Source of the DNA: CAYNFR01 sp964396595
GTDB lineage: Bacteria; Bacteroidota; Bacteroidia; Chitinophagales; Saprospiraceae
Direction: 5' to 3'
DNA: 64,000 nucleotides
Assembly (NCBI GenBank): GCA_964396595.1
Contig: CAYNFR010000008.1
Location: forward strand, 32,199 to 96,198
A model generated the notes under the pieces. The model searched no databases. It was not told the DNA's origin and was given only the letters and a program-made list of their open reading frames with translations. This document shows positions 1 to 7,722 of this stretch, in pieces. How positions within the stretch are numbered: position 1 is the stretch's first letter; every line of letters starts with the position of its first letter. Position numbers and translations under genes: made by a program.

Positions 1-110
1 TGATCGATGGCTATCTGACCGGAAACATAAAGTGTGTCACCTGCCAATACAGCTTGATTGTAAGGACCCACGGGATCGGGAGCTGCTGAGGCGTTTTTTA
101 TCAGTTTCAT
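1..110 (-). CDS. ridA: RidA family reactive intermediate deaminase (N-terminal part, runs off the window)
   Basis: The 36 visible codons contain the family's N-terminal pattern: A-A-P-x-P-V-G-P-Y-N-Q-A-V, then G-D-T-L-Y-V-S-G-Q-I. RidA/YjgF/UK114 proteins are small cytosolic enzymes that hydrolyse reactive enamine/imine intermediates made by PLP enzymes such as threonine dehydratase. The start is the ATG whose complement is at 108-110. The catalytic Arg and the C-terminal half lie beyond the left edge. The gene is downstream of rpmF on the same strand, but a terminator at 155-188 separates them, so it probably has its own promoter. Family assignment is secure for the visible part; completeness cannot be judged. 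Confidence 0.85.
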   Translation of the reverse strand, partial: MKLIKNASAAPDPVGPYNQAVLAGDTLYVSGQIAID

Positions 111-154
111 TAAATATGTATTAATTAAGAATAGCTAAATAGAGAACAGTATAA

Positions 155-188
155 AGTAAAAAGCCCCAATAGTATCACCATTAGGGCT
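155..188 (-). terminator. Rho-independent terminator after rpmF
   Basis: Read on the minus strand, a 9-bp stem (188-180 with 170-162, one G-U pair) closes a 9-nt loop and runs into a T-rich tract (161-155). It lies about 30 bp past the rpmF stop and before ridA. Confidence 0.7.
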
Positions 189-218
189 GTAGATTTTATA
201 GTAAAGAGCATCAATTGC

Positions 219-416
219 TTACTCGACCCCTTCTACCTCTCCTTGGATTACCATTTGGCCTTTGTAGTACATGTTCCCTTCATGCCAATGAGCTCTATGG
301 TACTGATGTGCTTCGCCGGTGGTTTTGCAAATAGCTATCTGAGGAGCTGTAGCTTTCTTATGAGTTCTTCTCTTGTTTTTTCGTTGTTTGGAGATTCTAC
401 TCTTAGGATGTGCCAT
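219..416 (-). CDS. rpmF: 50S ribosomal protein L32 (bL32)
   Basis: A 65-residue basic protein beginning MAHPKSRISK, the typical bL32 start, followed by an R/K-rich stretch and a conserved central A-H-x-Y-H-R-A-H-W segment. It is a structural protein of the large ribosomal subunit. Bacterial bL32 is usually 56-65 residues, so it is full length. Several bL32 proteins carry a zinc-binding Cys set; here only one Cys is seen (C30), so this is the zinc-free form. It lies 12 bp downstream of the yceD-like gene on the same strand, the conserved yceD-rpmF pairing, and almost certainly shares its transcript. Confidence 0.97.
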   Translation of the reverse strand: MAHPKSRISKQRKNKRRTHKKATAPQIAICKTTGEAHQYHRAHWHEGNMYYKGQMVIQGEVEGVE

Positions 417-428
417 TTTATAAAATTC

Positions 429-962
429 TTATTTTTTAAACTTAATCTTTTTTAATTCTAGCCATAAATCATTTGTTTCTGACGAACCTTCAGGTTTATC
501 CGTACTTAATTGAGCCATTTTGTTTAGTGTAATTTTGTCACACTGTTGAAAATCCTCTGATTCACAATCAGGTATATTGGAAATCGGAAGATTGACATGA
601 ATCAACTCATACACAATATTCGTCAAGTCAAGTTCACTTTCATCCCAATCAAGATAGATAACCGATTCGTCATCATCCACTACTCCTCCATAGTTGATGT
701 AGATGCGATCTTCGAAGTCCAAAGGTAGATCCACTTGTGCGAGACAACGATCACATATAGACTTAAAAGTACCTTCGCAATAAAGTAAGACTGTGGACAA
801 GTTATCTTGCTTGTCAAGTGTAACATCCAATTCCAACTCCGCCTCTTGTATCCTCGACATTTCGAAGTGTTTAAAGAAGCTATGATTTATGTCAAATTTG
901 TACGTATGTACCCCGTTGTTAAGACCTTTGTATGGTAGAATAAATTCTTTTATTGAGACCAT
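429..962 (-). CDS. yceD: YceD/DUF177 family protein (23S rRNA accumulation protein)
   Basis: A 177-aa protein with the DUF177 pattern: an N-terminal beta-rich region, then a central C-x-x-x-x-x-x-C-D-R-C motif (C-E-G-T...I-C-D-R-C) and a second acidic half with further Cys (D-C-E, Q-C-D-K). E. coli YceD is needed for normal 23S rRNA levels and lies directly upstream of rpmF, as here (12-bp gap). The Cys cluster resembles a metal site. The Bacteroidota members are divergent, so molecular function is by family only. A -7 promoter box lies about 30 bp upstream. Confidence 0.85.
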   Translation of the reverse strand: MVSIKEFILPYKGLNNGVHTYKFDINHSFFKHFEMSRIQEAELELDVTLDKQDNLSTVLLYCEGTFKSICDRCLAQVDLPLDFEDRIYINYGGVVDDDESVIYLDWDESELDLTNIVYELIHVNLPISNIPDCESEDFQQCDKITLNKMAQLSTDKPEGSSETNDLWLELKKIKFKK

Positions 963-989
963 AACGTCAAGCTAATTTCTACGGGACGG

Positions 990-997
990 CAAATATA
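990..997 (-). promoter_or_regulatory. -7 box for the yceD-rpmF operon
   Basis: On the minus strand this reads TATATTTG, a full match to the Bacteroidota -7 consensus TAnnTTTG, 27 bp before the yceD ATG. I do not see a good TTG element at the right distance. Confidence 0.4.
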
Positions 998-1038
998 ATT
1001 TATTTTTAAAAACTACTCACTTTTTTTGTCGAATCACC

Positions 1039-2433
1039 TTAGAGATTGCCGATCATTGTCTCTGGCCTTACCCACGCGTCATATTCATCCGGGCTAAGGT
1101 ATCCTAGAGCTACTGCAGCTTCTTTCAGCGTAGAATCTTCATTGAAAGCTTTTTTGGCTATTTCTGCAGCTTTATCATATCCTATCTTCGTGTTTAGCGC
1201 GGTGACTAACATAAGAGAATTATTCAGATGTTGGGTAATCCGGCTGCGGTTCGCTTGGAGACCTGCGATACAGTGCTCGTTAAAACTGTTGCATGCATCT
1301 CCGATCAATCTTGCGGATATCAGGAAATTAAAGATCATCATTGGCTTAAAAACGTTCAATTCGAAATGTCCATTCATCCCTCCTACATTTATGGCAACAT
1401 CATTGCCTATTACCTGCGCCATAGCCATTGTTAAGGCTTCGCATTGAGTGGGGTTTACTTTGCCGGGCATTATTGAGCTTCCGGGTTCATTAGCCGGGAT
1501 AGTGATTTCACCGATACCACTTCTAGGGCCGGAAGCCAGCATTCTTATATCATTTCCTATCTTCATTAACGACACTGCGACAGTCTTCAGCGCACCATGG
1601 GTCTCGACGATTGCATCGTGGGCAGCGAGTGCTTCGAATTTATTGGGGGCAGTAATAAACGGTAGACCGGACATTTCAGCTATGTGTACAGCCACTTTTT
1701 CTGCATACCCTTGAGGAGCGTTAAGACCAGTTCCGACAGCTGTTCCGCCTAGAGCTAATTCGCTCAAATGAGCCAATGTGTTTTTCAATGCTTTTATACC
1801 ATACGCTATTTGTGCGGCATAACCGGAAAGCTCTTGACCAAGAGTCAGCGGGGTTGCATCCATAAAATGCGTACGGCCGATCTTGACTACATCCATAAAG
1901 TCTTTCGATTTTCTAGCGAATACTTTGTGCAACTCCTCGAGAGCCGGAATGGTCAGATCGACCACAATTTTATATGCCGCGATGTGCATAGCGGTAGGGA
2001 AGGTATCATTAGATGATTGAGACTTATTAACATCATCATTGGGGTGCAATATCTTTTTTGAGTCTGTTAGCTCACCACCAATAATGACGTGACCACGGTT
2101 AGCGATTACTTCGTTTAAGTTCATGTTAGACTGGGTTCCCGAGCCAGTCTGCCATACGACTAGCGGAAATTCTTCGTCCAGTTGGCCTGCTATTATTTCA
2201 TCGCAAACGCGACTTATTAATATGTTTTTTTGAGGGTCAAGTATTCCGAGATCAGTGTTCGTTTGTGCGGCGGCCTTTTTTAGCAGGGCAAAGGCTCTGA
2301 TAACTTCAGTAGGCATTTTTTGACCACCTATTAAGAAGTTCTCACTTGACCTTTGTGTTTGAGCCCCCCAGTACCGATGTGCCGGAACATCAATATAACC
2401 TATGCTATCTTTTTCTTGTCTTTTGTCGCTCAT
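1039..2433 (-). CDS. fumC: Class II fumarate hydratase
   Basis: A 464-aa protein, the usual length for FumC, which interconverts fumarate and malate in the TCA cycle as an iron-independent cytosolic homotetramer. The signature G-S-S-I-M-P-G-K-V-N-P-T-Q is at about residues 316-328 and includes the catalytic Ser loop. Other conserved blocks are W-Q-T-G-S-G-T-Q-S-N-M-N near residue 95, N-D-D-V-N-K-S-Q-S-S-N-D-T near 130, and T-H-x-M-D-A-T-P near 188. It is transcribed alone, divergently from the superoxide dismutase gene; the 122-bp spacer carries a consensus -7 box for fumC at 2479-2486. FumC is known as the oxidant-resistant fumarase, so pairing with SOD makes sense, but coregulation is inference. 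Confidence 0.97.
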   Translation of the reverse strand: MSDKRQEKDSIGYIDVPAHRYWGAQTQRSSENFLIGGQKMPTEVIRAFALLKKAAAQTNTDLGILDPQKNILISRVCDEIIAGQLDEEFPLVVWQTGSGTQSNMNLNEVIANRGHVIIGGELTDSKKILHPNDDVNKSQSSNDTFPTAMHIAAYKIVVDLTIPALEELHKVFARKSKDFMDVVKIGRTHFMDATPLTLGQELSGYAAQIAYGIKALKNTLAHLSELALGGTAVGTGLNAPQGYAEKVAVHIAEMSGLPFITAPNKFEALAAHDAIVETHGALKTVAVSLMKIGNDIRMLASGPRSGIGEITIPANEPGSSIMPGKVNPTQCEALTMAMAQVIGNDVAINVGGMNGHFELNVFKPMMIFNFLISARLIGDACNSFNEHCIAGLQANRSRITQHLNNSLMLVTALNTKIGYDKAAEIAKKAFNEDSTLKEAAVALGYLSPDEYDAWVRPETMIGNL

Positions 2434-2478
2434 CGAGATATATAATTATAGATTTTAGTGAAAGTCATTTTACTGGCA

Positions 2479-2486
2479 CAAATGTA
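2479..2486 (-). promoter_or_regulatory. -7 box for fumC
   Basis: The minus strand reads TACATTTG, an exact TAnnTTTG match, 45 bp before the fumC ATG. A TTG trinucleotide lies 15 bp further upstream, shorter than the usual 17-21 bp spacing. Confidence 0.4.
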
Positions 2487-2555
2487 AACATCTTATATTC
2501 GCAAGTGTTAACAGCTTACAATTAGCAATATTATTCAAGTTCAAAATACTTAATT

Positions 2556-3167
2556 ATGGCATTCAGTTTACCTTCTCTCGGATATGCTTATGATGCGCTA
2601 GAGCCGCATTTCGACGCAAGAACAATGGAAATTCATCACACGAAGCATCACAATGCGTATGTTACCAATCTTAATAATGCGATAGCGGGCACGACATTAG
2701 AGAATAAGTCTATCGAAGAAATTATGAAAACCCTGGATATGACAAATCTTGCTGTGCGCAATAATGGGGGAGGACATTACAACCATTCCTTGTTTTGGGA
2801 AATACTATCTCCGGAAAACCGAGGTAGACTTTCCGGGTCTCTAAAATCAGCAATAGAAAGCGCATTTGGGGATGCAGATAAGTTCAAAGAGACTTTTTCG
2901 AAAGCTGCAGCTACACGATTCGGTAGTGGTTGGGCATGGTTATGCGTACATGAGGGCGGCAAAGTAGAGGTGTGCAGTTCAGCCAACCAAGATAATCCAC
3001 TCATGCCCGGAATAGGATGTGGAGGAACACCGATCATAGGTCTTGATGTGTGGGAGCATGCTTACTATTTACATTATCAGAACCGACGTGCAGACTATAT
3101 TGACGCCTTTTTCAAAGTAGTCAACTGGAATATCGTCGAAGCGAAGTACGAAGCGCTTGTAAAATAG
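2556..3167 (+). CDS. sodA: Fe/Mn superoxide dismutase
   Basis: A 203-aa protein with the full Fe/Mn-SOD fold signature: H-H-x-K-H-H near residues 27-32, G-G-G-H-Y-N-H-S-L-F-W near 71-81, and D-V-W-E-H-A-Y-Y near 164-171. The metal ligands are His27, about His76, Asp164 and His168. It dismutates superoxide in the cytosol; no signal peptide is present. The GGGHYNH context and the N-Q-D-N-P segment (a Gln from the second half) are more typical of Mn or cambialistic enzymes than of strict Fe-SOD, so the metal is uncertain. It is monocistronic, followed by a terminator at 3369-3398, and divergent from fumC. Confidence 0.96.
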   Translation: MAFSLPSLGYAYDALEPHFDARTMEIHHTKHHNAYVTNLNNAIAGTTLENKSIEEIMKTLDMTNLAVRNNGGGHYNHSLFWEILSPENRGRLSGSLKSAIESAFGDADKFKETFSKAAATRFGSGWAWLCVHEGGKVEVCSSANQDNPLMPGIGCGGTPIIGLDVWEHAYYLHYQNRRADYIDAFFKVVNWNIVEAKYEALVK

Positions 3168-3287
3168 CTTACAATAGCCTAAAAAAAAGTTAAAATTCAG
3201 AGTTTGGTGCTGTTTTTGCATTAGAGAGAGTGACAGCAGTTGACATAAAGTGTTGATTGTATTAACTTACCTGTAAATTTGTTACCC

Positions 3288-3362
3288 ATGATCATATTTG
3301 CAGCAACAGCATTGCTCTTATTACTGTTTGGTAGAGGGCTATTGCAAGAATCAAGAATTTAA
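3288..3362 (+). CDS. Possible 24-aa hydrophobic micro-ORF
   Basis: ATG to TAA encodes M-I-I-F-A-A-T-A-L-L-L-L-L-F-G-R-G-L-L-Q and four more residues (E-S-R-I). The product would be one short hydrophobic helix with a charged tail. It ends 6 bp before the terminator at 3369-3398, so it would be the last frame on the sod transcript or on its own. No ribosome-binding site or promoter is visible. It may be chance. Confidence 0.2.
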   Translation: MIIFAATALLLLLFGRGLLQESRI

Positions 3363-3368
3363 GAAAGA

Positions 3369-3398
3369 AAAAGCCGATGCAGTCTGCATCGGCTTTTT
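3369..3398. terminator. Bidirectional intrinsic terminator between sod and trkH
   Basis: A perfect 9-bp GC-rich stem (GCCGATGCA at 3373-3381 with its complement at 3385-3393) with a 3-nt loop is flanked by A-run and T-run on either side. It can end transcripts from both the plus-strand sod side and the minus-strand trkA-trkH operon. Confidence 0.85.
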
Positions 3399-3435
3399 AG
3401 CTTTATGATTATTGAGGAGTCAGTAGTTCTACGCG

Positions 3436-4890
3436 CTAGTTATCCTTCCAGAAATAAGGCGTGAATAAAATTATTACCGTGATTAGTTCCAGTCTCCCGC
3501 AGAGCATTAAAAAACAGCATGTCATCTTGGCTATATCAGGGAGATGAACAAAAGTATCTCTCGGACCTACCTCGCCTATTCCGGGACCTACATTCCCAAT
3601 AGATGCTGCAGAAGCACCGATCGATGTAACGAAATCTACACCCGATCCGGCAATTAATACACTACCCAGCGTGAATAAAAATAAATAAACGATCATGAAC
3701 ACAAGAATATGTGTCATTATACGTGGAGCTACCAGCTCTTGATTGATTTTAAGTCTGATTAACGCACGTGGATGAAGTACACGTTTAAACTCCAGAAGCC
3801 CATTGCGCATCAGGGCTAGATGGCGAACAAGTTTGAAGCCACCTGAAGTGGATCCTGCACATGCCCCCGAAAATAATAAGAAGAAAAAGGCCATATACAA
3901 AGCAGGCCCCCATTGTAGGTAGTCATCTGTGGAATATCCTGTAGTCGTGATAATAGAAACTCCGTTAAATAAGATCTTTCTAAAGCTTGCTTCAAATCCT
4001 TCGTTCTGATTTATTACTAAGATGGTCGTGCCAAAAATCAGGAATAGCACTATGATAATCATGTACATGCGCCATTCTTCATTCATATATACCTTACTCC
4101 ATCTAGCACGGCTTGCATAGTATAATATGGTAAAATTTGTACCTGACAAGATCATGAAAAATATGATGGTGTATTGTATCATGGGACTTGTAAAATACCC
4201 GACACTTGCGCTTTTAGTGCTATACCCTCCTGAAGAAATTGTGGTAAAAGCATGATTTACCGCATCGAAAAACGACATACCTTCAAGCTTGAGAAGTATG
4301 ATGAGGATGATAGTCAACACAAAATAAATAAGCCATAAAGTACGAGCTGTATCTTTAATCCTGGGATGAATGCGATCTGATGTTGGTCCTGGTGATTCTG
4401 CTACGAATAATTCTATACCTCCTATTCCCAATAGCGGGAAAATAGCTACTGTCAGCACGATAATTCCCATTCCACCTAACCATTGCGTGATGCTCCTCCA
4501 GAGTAATATACTTGGTGATGTCGACTCAATATCTGTCAATATGGTTGCGCCTGTTGTGGTTATTCCAGAGAAACTCTCAAAGATGGCGTCAACTGATGAT
4601 GTAATAGTAGGGTCGAATACATAAGGAAGGGCACCAGCAAAAGCCGTACATAACCAAGCAGTCACTACTATGAGGTAGCCTTCTCGTTTATTAATGGAAG
4701 CTGAGCTCTTAAATTTATAGAGCCAACTCAGTGCACCTAATATAAAAGTTATCAATGCACTCCACAAAAAACTTGTATGTGCACCATCGCCATAAAACAA
4801 ACTTACCGGTACACAAGTGAGCATCGTAATACTGAATAATATCAATATTACTCCTAGAACATTGCTTATCGGCTGCAAGTTGATGAACAT
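3436..4890 (-). CDS. trkH: TrkH-family potassium uptake channel subunit
   Basis: A 484-aa polytopic inner-membrane protein with about ten hydrophobic segments. It shows the four pore-loop glycine motifs of the Trk/Ktr superfamily: S-G-I-T-T-T-G-A-T near residue 108, T-T-I-S-S-G-G-Y-S near 218, S-I-I-T-T-T-G-Y-S near 315, and A-S-I-G-N-V-G-P-G near 435. TrkH forms the K+-translocating pore gated by the cytosolic TrkA ring. It overlaps the end of trkA by one base, so the two are translationally coupled. Length and pore loops are normal; ion specificity (K+ rather than Na+) is inferred from the glycine filter. Confidence 0.95.
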   Translation of the reverse strand: MFINLQPISNVLGVILILFSITMLTCVPVSLFYGDGAHTSFLWSALITFILGALSWLYKFKSSASINKREGYLIVVTAWLCTAFAGALPYVFDPTITSSVDAIFESFSGITTTGATILTDIESTSPSILLWRSITQWLGGMGIIVLTVAIFPLLGIGGIELFVAESPGPTSDRIHPRIKDTARTLWLIYFVLTIILIILLKLEGMSFFDAVNHAFTTISSGGYSTKSASVGYFTSPMIQYTIIFFMILSGTNFTILYYASRARWSKVYMNEEWRMYMIIIVLFLIFGTTILVINQNEGFEASFRKILFNGVSIITTTGYSTDDYLQWGPALYMAFFFLLFSGACAGSTSGGFKLVRHLALMRNGLLEFKRVLHPRALIRLKINQELVAPRIMTHILVFMIVYLFLFTLGSVLIAGSGVDFVTSIGASAASIGNVGPGIGEVGPRDTFVHLPDIAKMTCCFLMLCGRLELITVIILFTPYFWKDN

Positions 4891-6230
4891 TATCTGAACA
4901 AATTTTCGACTCTGTCCACGACATCGATGCTCGCAAATACGATGACTTTATCTTCGACAGATAGAACAAAATCTTCATCAGGAATGATGCCTTTACCTTT
5001 TCTGACAACTGCCGTTATTAATGAATTCTTCGGCAAATGAAGCTCTTTGAGAGGACGATTAGTGAGTTGATTCTCTCGATTGATTTCGAACTCTATCACC
5101 TGCGCATCCACGCCATGTAAACTGGTAATTGCTTCCACCTTTCCTTTACGCACATATCGCGATATATTATTGGCTGAGTTGATCTTAATGTTGATTAAAG
5201 TATCTACTCCGATCTGCTGGCTAAGATGTATATACTCTTTATTTTCGACCAAGGCGATGGTCTTTTTCACCCCTAGTCGGTCTGCGGTCAAGCAAGCTAT
5301 AATGTTATTTTCAGAGTTAGGTGTAAGTGCAAGGACAGCATCCATGCGTTCAAGGCCTTCTTCTTTCAGCAAAGAGATGTTGTTAGTATCTCCTTGAATG
5401 ATCAATGTTTTGTTTAATTCACCTGCCAAGCCTTTACACAGCTCCTTGGTATGCGACAATATAGTCACTGTAAAATCATCTTCTAGCAATTGAGCAGTTC
5501 TTTTTGCAAGTGGGCTGCCGCCCAATATCATAATATTCTTAAGTGGTTTAGCAGCTATATTGAGATACTTTAAGGTATTTTGAAGCATTTCTTTGGTGAC
5601 CATAAAATATACATGATCATTGAGCTCTATGGTCAATTCCGGAGTGGGCAGTATCGTAGTGTTGCTCCTTAAAATGGCAATAGGCCTGAAGAGAAGTTCT
5701 TGCTGATCATGGTATATTTCTTCTATTGTGCGGTTTAAAAGAATGGAATTCTCTTTGATGGTGATACCGTTAAGTGCGATCGAACCTCCTTCAAACAAGA
5801 AGTTATCTGTAAGACCGGAGAAAGCCAAAAGCCGTTTTATTTCTTTAGCTGCTAATTCGACCGGTGATATAAGATTCCCAACACCAAGTTTCTTCAGTAT
5901 CTCACTCTGACGTCGATTGAGGTATTGAGGTGAATCTACACGAGCAATAGTCTGTCGGGCACCGAGTTCGTGGGCAAGGATACAGCTCAGAACGTTTGTT
6001 TTTTCAGATGTAGTGACGGCTATAAAGAGTCTTGCAGACTCAACTGATGCCTCCTTTAGGACTTTAAGAGAGGTAACGTCTCCACGAACGCTGAAGACAT
6101 CAAGTTCTCTTTGAGCGAGCTCGAGTACTTCTTCATTATTGTCGATCAGTGTAATTTCCTGATTTTCGGACAGAAGAATTTGAGCAAGATGATAGCCCAT
6201 ATCACCAGCACCGGCTATGATGATCTTCAT
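4890..6230 (-). CDS. trkA: Trk system potassium transporter regulatory subunit TrkA
   Basis: A 446-aa cytosolic protein with two RCK units, each an NAD-binding Rossmann domain followed by a TrkA-C domain. The first nucleotide-binding motif is G-A-G-D-M-G at residues 6-11 and the second is G-G-S-P-L-A near 237, which is less canonical. TrkA binds NAD(H)/ATP and gates TrkH. It is first in the trkA-trkH operon (1-bp overlap with trkH). A consensus -7 box (6314-6321) and three 7-bp direct repeats (6328-6348) lie upstream. Confidence 0.95.
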   Translation of the reverse strand: MKIIIAGAGDMGYHLAQILLSENQEITLIDNNEEVLELAQRELDVFSVRGDVTSLKVLKEASVESARLFIAVTTSEKTNVLSCILAHELGARQTIARVDSPQYLNRRQSEILKKLGVGNLISPVELAAKEIKRLLAFSGLTDNFLFEGGSIALNGITIKENSILLNRTIEEIYHDQQELLFRPIAILRSNTTILPTPELTIELNDHVYFMVTKEMLQNTLKYLNIAAKPLKNIMILGGSPLAKRTAQLLEDDFTVTILSHTKELCKGLAGELNKTLIIQGDTNNISLLKEEGLERMDAVLALTPNSENNIIACLTADRLGVKKTIALVENKEYIHLSQQIGVDTLINIKINSANNISRYVRKGKVEAITSLHGVDAQVIEFEINRENQLTNRPLKELHLPKNSLITAVVRKGKGIIPDEDFVLSVEDKVIVFASIDVVDRVENLFR

Positions 6231-6313
6231 AACAAGCTATGATTGACTACGCAGGCATTTAAGTCCTGTTTCATTATTATAACACTTAGGTTTTTTACTT
6301 TCTTAAGGCGATG

Positions 6314-6321
6314 CAAATGTA
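6314..6321 (-). promoter_or_regulatory. -7 box for trkA-trkH
   Basis: The minus strand reads TACATTTG, an exact TAnnTTTG match, 83 bp before the trkA ATG. The nearest TTG is 24 bp further upstream, which is too far for the usual spacing. Three direct repeats of TTATCCG/TTATCAA (6328-6348) fill the spacer and may be a regulator site. Confidence 0.4.
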
Positions 6322-6399
6322 TATTCTTTATCCGTTATCCGTTATCAATTTGAATGATCGTTTATGTAGGAATAAGAACATTAAAATAGCGACCAAATC

Positions 6400-6855
6400 A
6401 TGAAGATACTTATGGTATGTCTTGGAAACATTTGCCGATCGCCACTAGCGAAGGGAATACTTTTACATAAAGTTAGCCTAAAAGGATTGTCATGGGAGGT
6501 TGATTCGGCAGGCACAGGAAGTTATCACATCGGTGCTCCCCCTCATAGCGAGAGCATTAACGTTGCTCGAGAAAAAAGCATCGATATAAGTCATTTCACA
6601 GCCCGACAAGTGACTAAGCAGGATCTTAATTATTATGACTTGATCCTGGTGATGGACAGTTCTAACTATCAGGATGTCTATCGGCTTTGTGAGAACAATA
6701 GCCAAATGGATAAAATAAAACTAATACGTAACTACGTTAATCCAGGTAGAAATCAGGCGGTACCTGATCCGTACCATAACGGTCGATTCCGGGAGGTCTA
6801 TAATATCTTAGATGAAGCCACAGAAGCGCTTATTAGAGAATTGTCAAATGCTTAA
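6400..6855 (+). CDS. Low-molecular-weight protein-tyrosine phosphatase
   Basis: A 151-aa protein with the P-loop C-L-G-N-I-C-R-S-P at residues 7-15, which gives the CX5R(S/T) active site (nucleophile Cys7, Arg13), and a D-P-Y general-acid loop near residue 123. It is the size of canonical LMW-PTPs, which are cytosolic and often act on tyrosine kinases of polysaccharide export. No such kinase is in the window, so the substrate is unknown. Its last 8 bases overlap the start of the CAP-domain gene, indicating coupling. Confidence 0.94.
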   Translation: MKILMVCLGNICRSPLAKGILLHKVSLKGLSWEVDSAGTGSYHIGAPPHSESINVAREKSIDISHFTARQVTKQDLNYYDLILVMDSSNYQDVYRLCENNSQMDKIKLIRNYVNPGRNQAVPDPYHNGRFREVYNILDEATEALIRELSNA

Positions 6856-7393
6856 AATATTTTCAGGGTTAGGTTTTTTTAAATCATTGACCGTTCTATT
6901 CATGATCTGTGTGACGAGTGAGATGATGGCGCAACCGACCCCGACTGATATTAGCGATGTACTCATGTTTATCAATAAACTTCGCAGTAAAGGTTGTCTA
7001 TGCGGTAATGAATATATGCCACCTGTAAGCAATGTCATATGGGATAACACCCTTTATTACTCAGCCAAGTCACATGCCCAGTACATGGAGCGCACGAGAC
7101 ATTTTGATCATATAGATAAATATGGCAGGGATCTAGGCGATAGGCTAGATAGATTGGGTTATAAATGGCATTATTTCGGTGAAAATTTGGCTATTGGGTA
7201 TCGTGATTTTCATGAAGTACTGAAAGCATGGCGGGCTAGTCCGAGTCACTGTAGGATGCTAATGAATCAAAATATGACCGCTATCGGCCTATCAAGATAT
7301 AAGAAATATTGGGCGCTAAGCATGGCTAGTCCTATACCTGAGTATATGAAGGAAATGAAAGTTGCGAGAATTAATATGCCCACTCTAGATTAG
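6848..7393 (+). CDS. Exported CAP (SCP/PR-1) domain protein
   Basis: I chose the ATG at 6848, which overlaps the phosphatase stop and begins a clean signal peptide (MLKIFSGLGFFKSL...MAQ); a frame-open extension to 6812 would put charged residues in front of it. The mature region of about 155 aa is a CAP domain: S-A-K-S-H-A-Q-Y-M, then F-D-H near residue 85, G-E-N-L-A-I-G near 115, W-R-A-S-P-S-H-C near 132 and G-L-S-R-Y. The paired His residues and the GEN motif form the conserved CAP cavity. Bacterial CAP proteins are extracellular or periplasmic; their biochemical role is mostly unknown. Confidence 0.88.
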   Translation: MLKIFSGLGFFKSLTVLFMICVTSEMMAQPTPTDISDVLMFINKLRSKGCLCGNEYMPPVSNVIWDNTLYYSAKSHAQYMERTRHFDHIDKYGRDLGDRLDRLGYKWHYFGENLAIGYRDFHEVLKAWRASPSHCRMLMNQNMTAIGLSRYKKYWALSMASPIPEYMKEMKVARINMPTLD

Positions 7394-7722
7394 TTTATAT
7401 TAAAAACAAAAATTATTAGTTCAATAAAAATCTAATAATTACCACATCGATAATTTTACTCTTAAGCTCGATCATTTTACTTTTGTTGAGCTTAACGGCA
7501 TTCTCCCCCTAGTTTTCCCTCAATTTAAAAAGTTTTAAGAGCAATCAGGCTTGTCTGTTGAGACGAGTCTTTATGATGAATTAACATTGACCTAGTGTCA
7601 ATATAGAATAAATCTGCCCCCAAACAGATTTTAATGCTTTTAATCCCTCTAAGTTTATTGCCTTGGACAAAGGTCCAAAGCAAGGTTAAGGAACAAGATT
7701 TTTTTAACCAAAACTTATTATC
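7394..7722. other. 329-bp intergenic region / leader of the 1362-aa protein gene
   Basis: No coding frame is convincing. A 9-bp AT-rich inverted repeat (7411-7419 with 7432-7440) follows the CAP gene. Three short perfect dyads lie in the probable leader: ATTGAC/GTCAAT (7586-7602), AATCTG/CAGATT (7611-7630) and TTGGAC/GTCCAA (7663-7678). I see no full TAnnTTTG box in this region. Confidence 0.4.
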
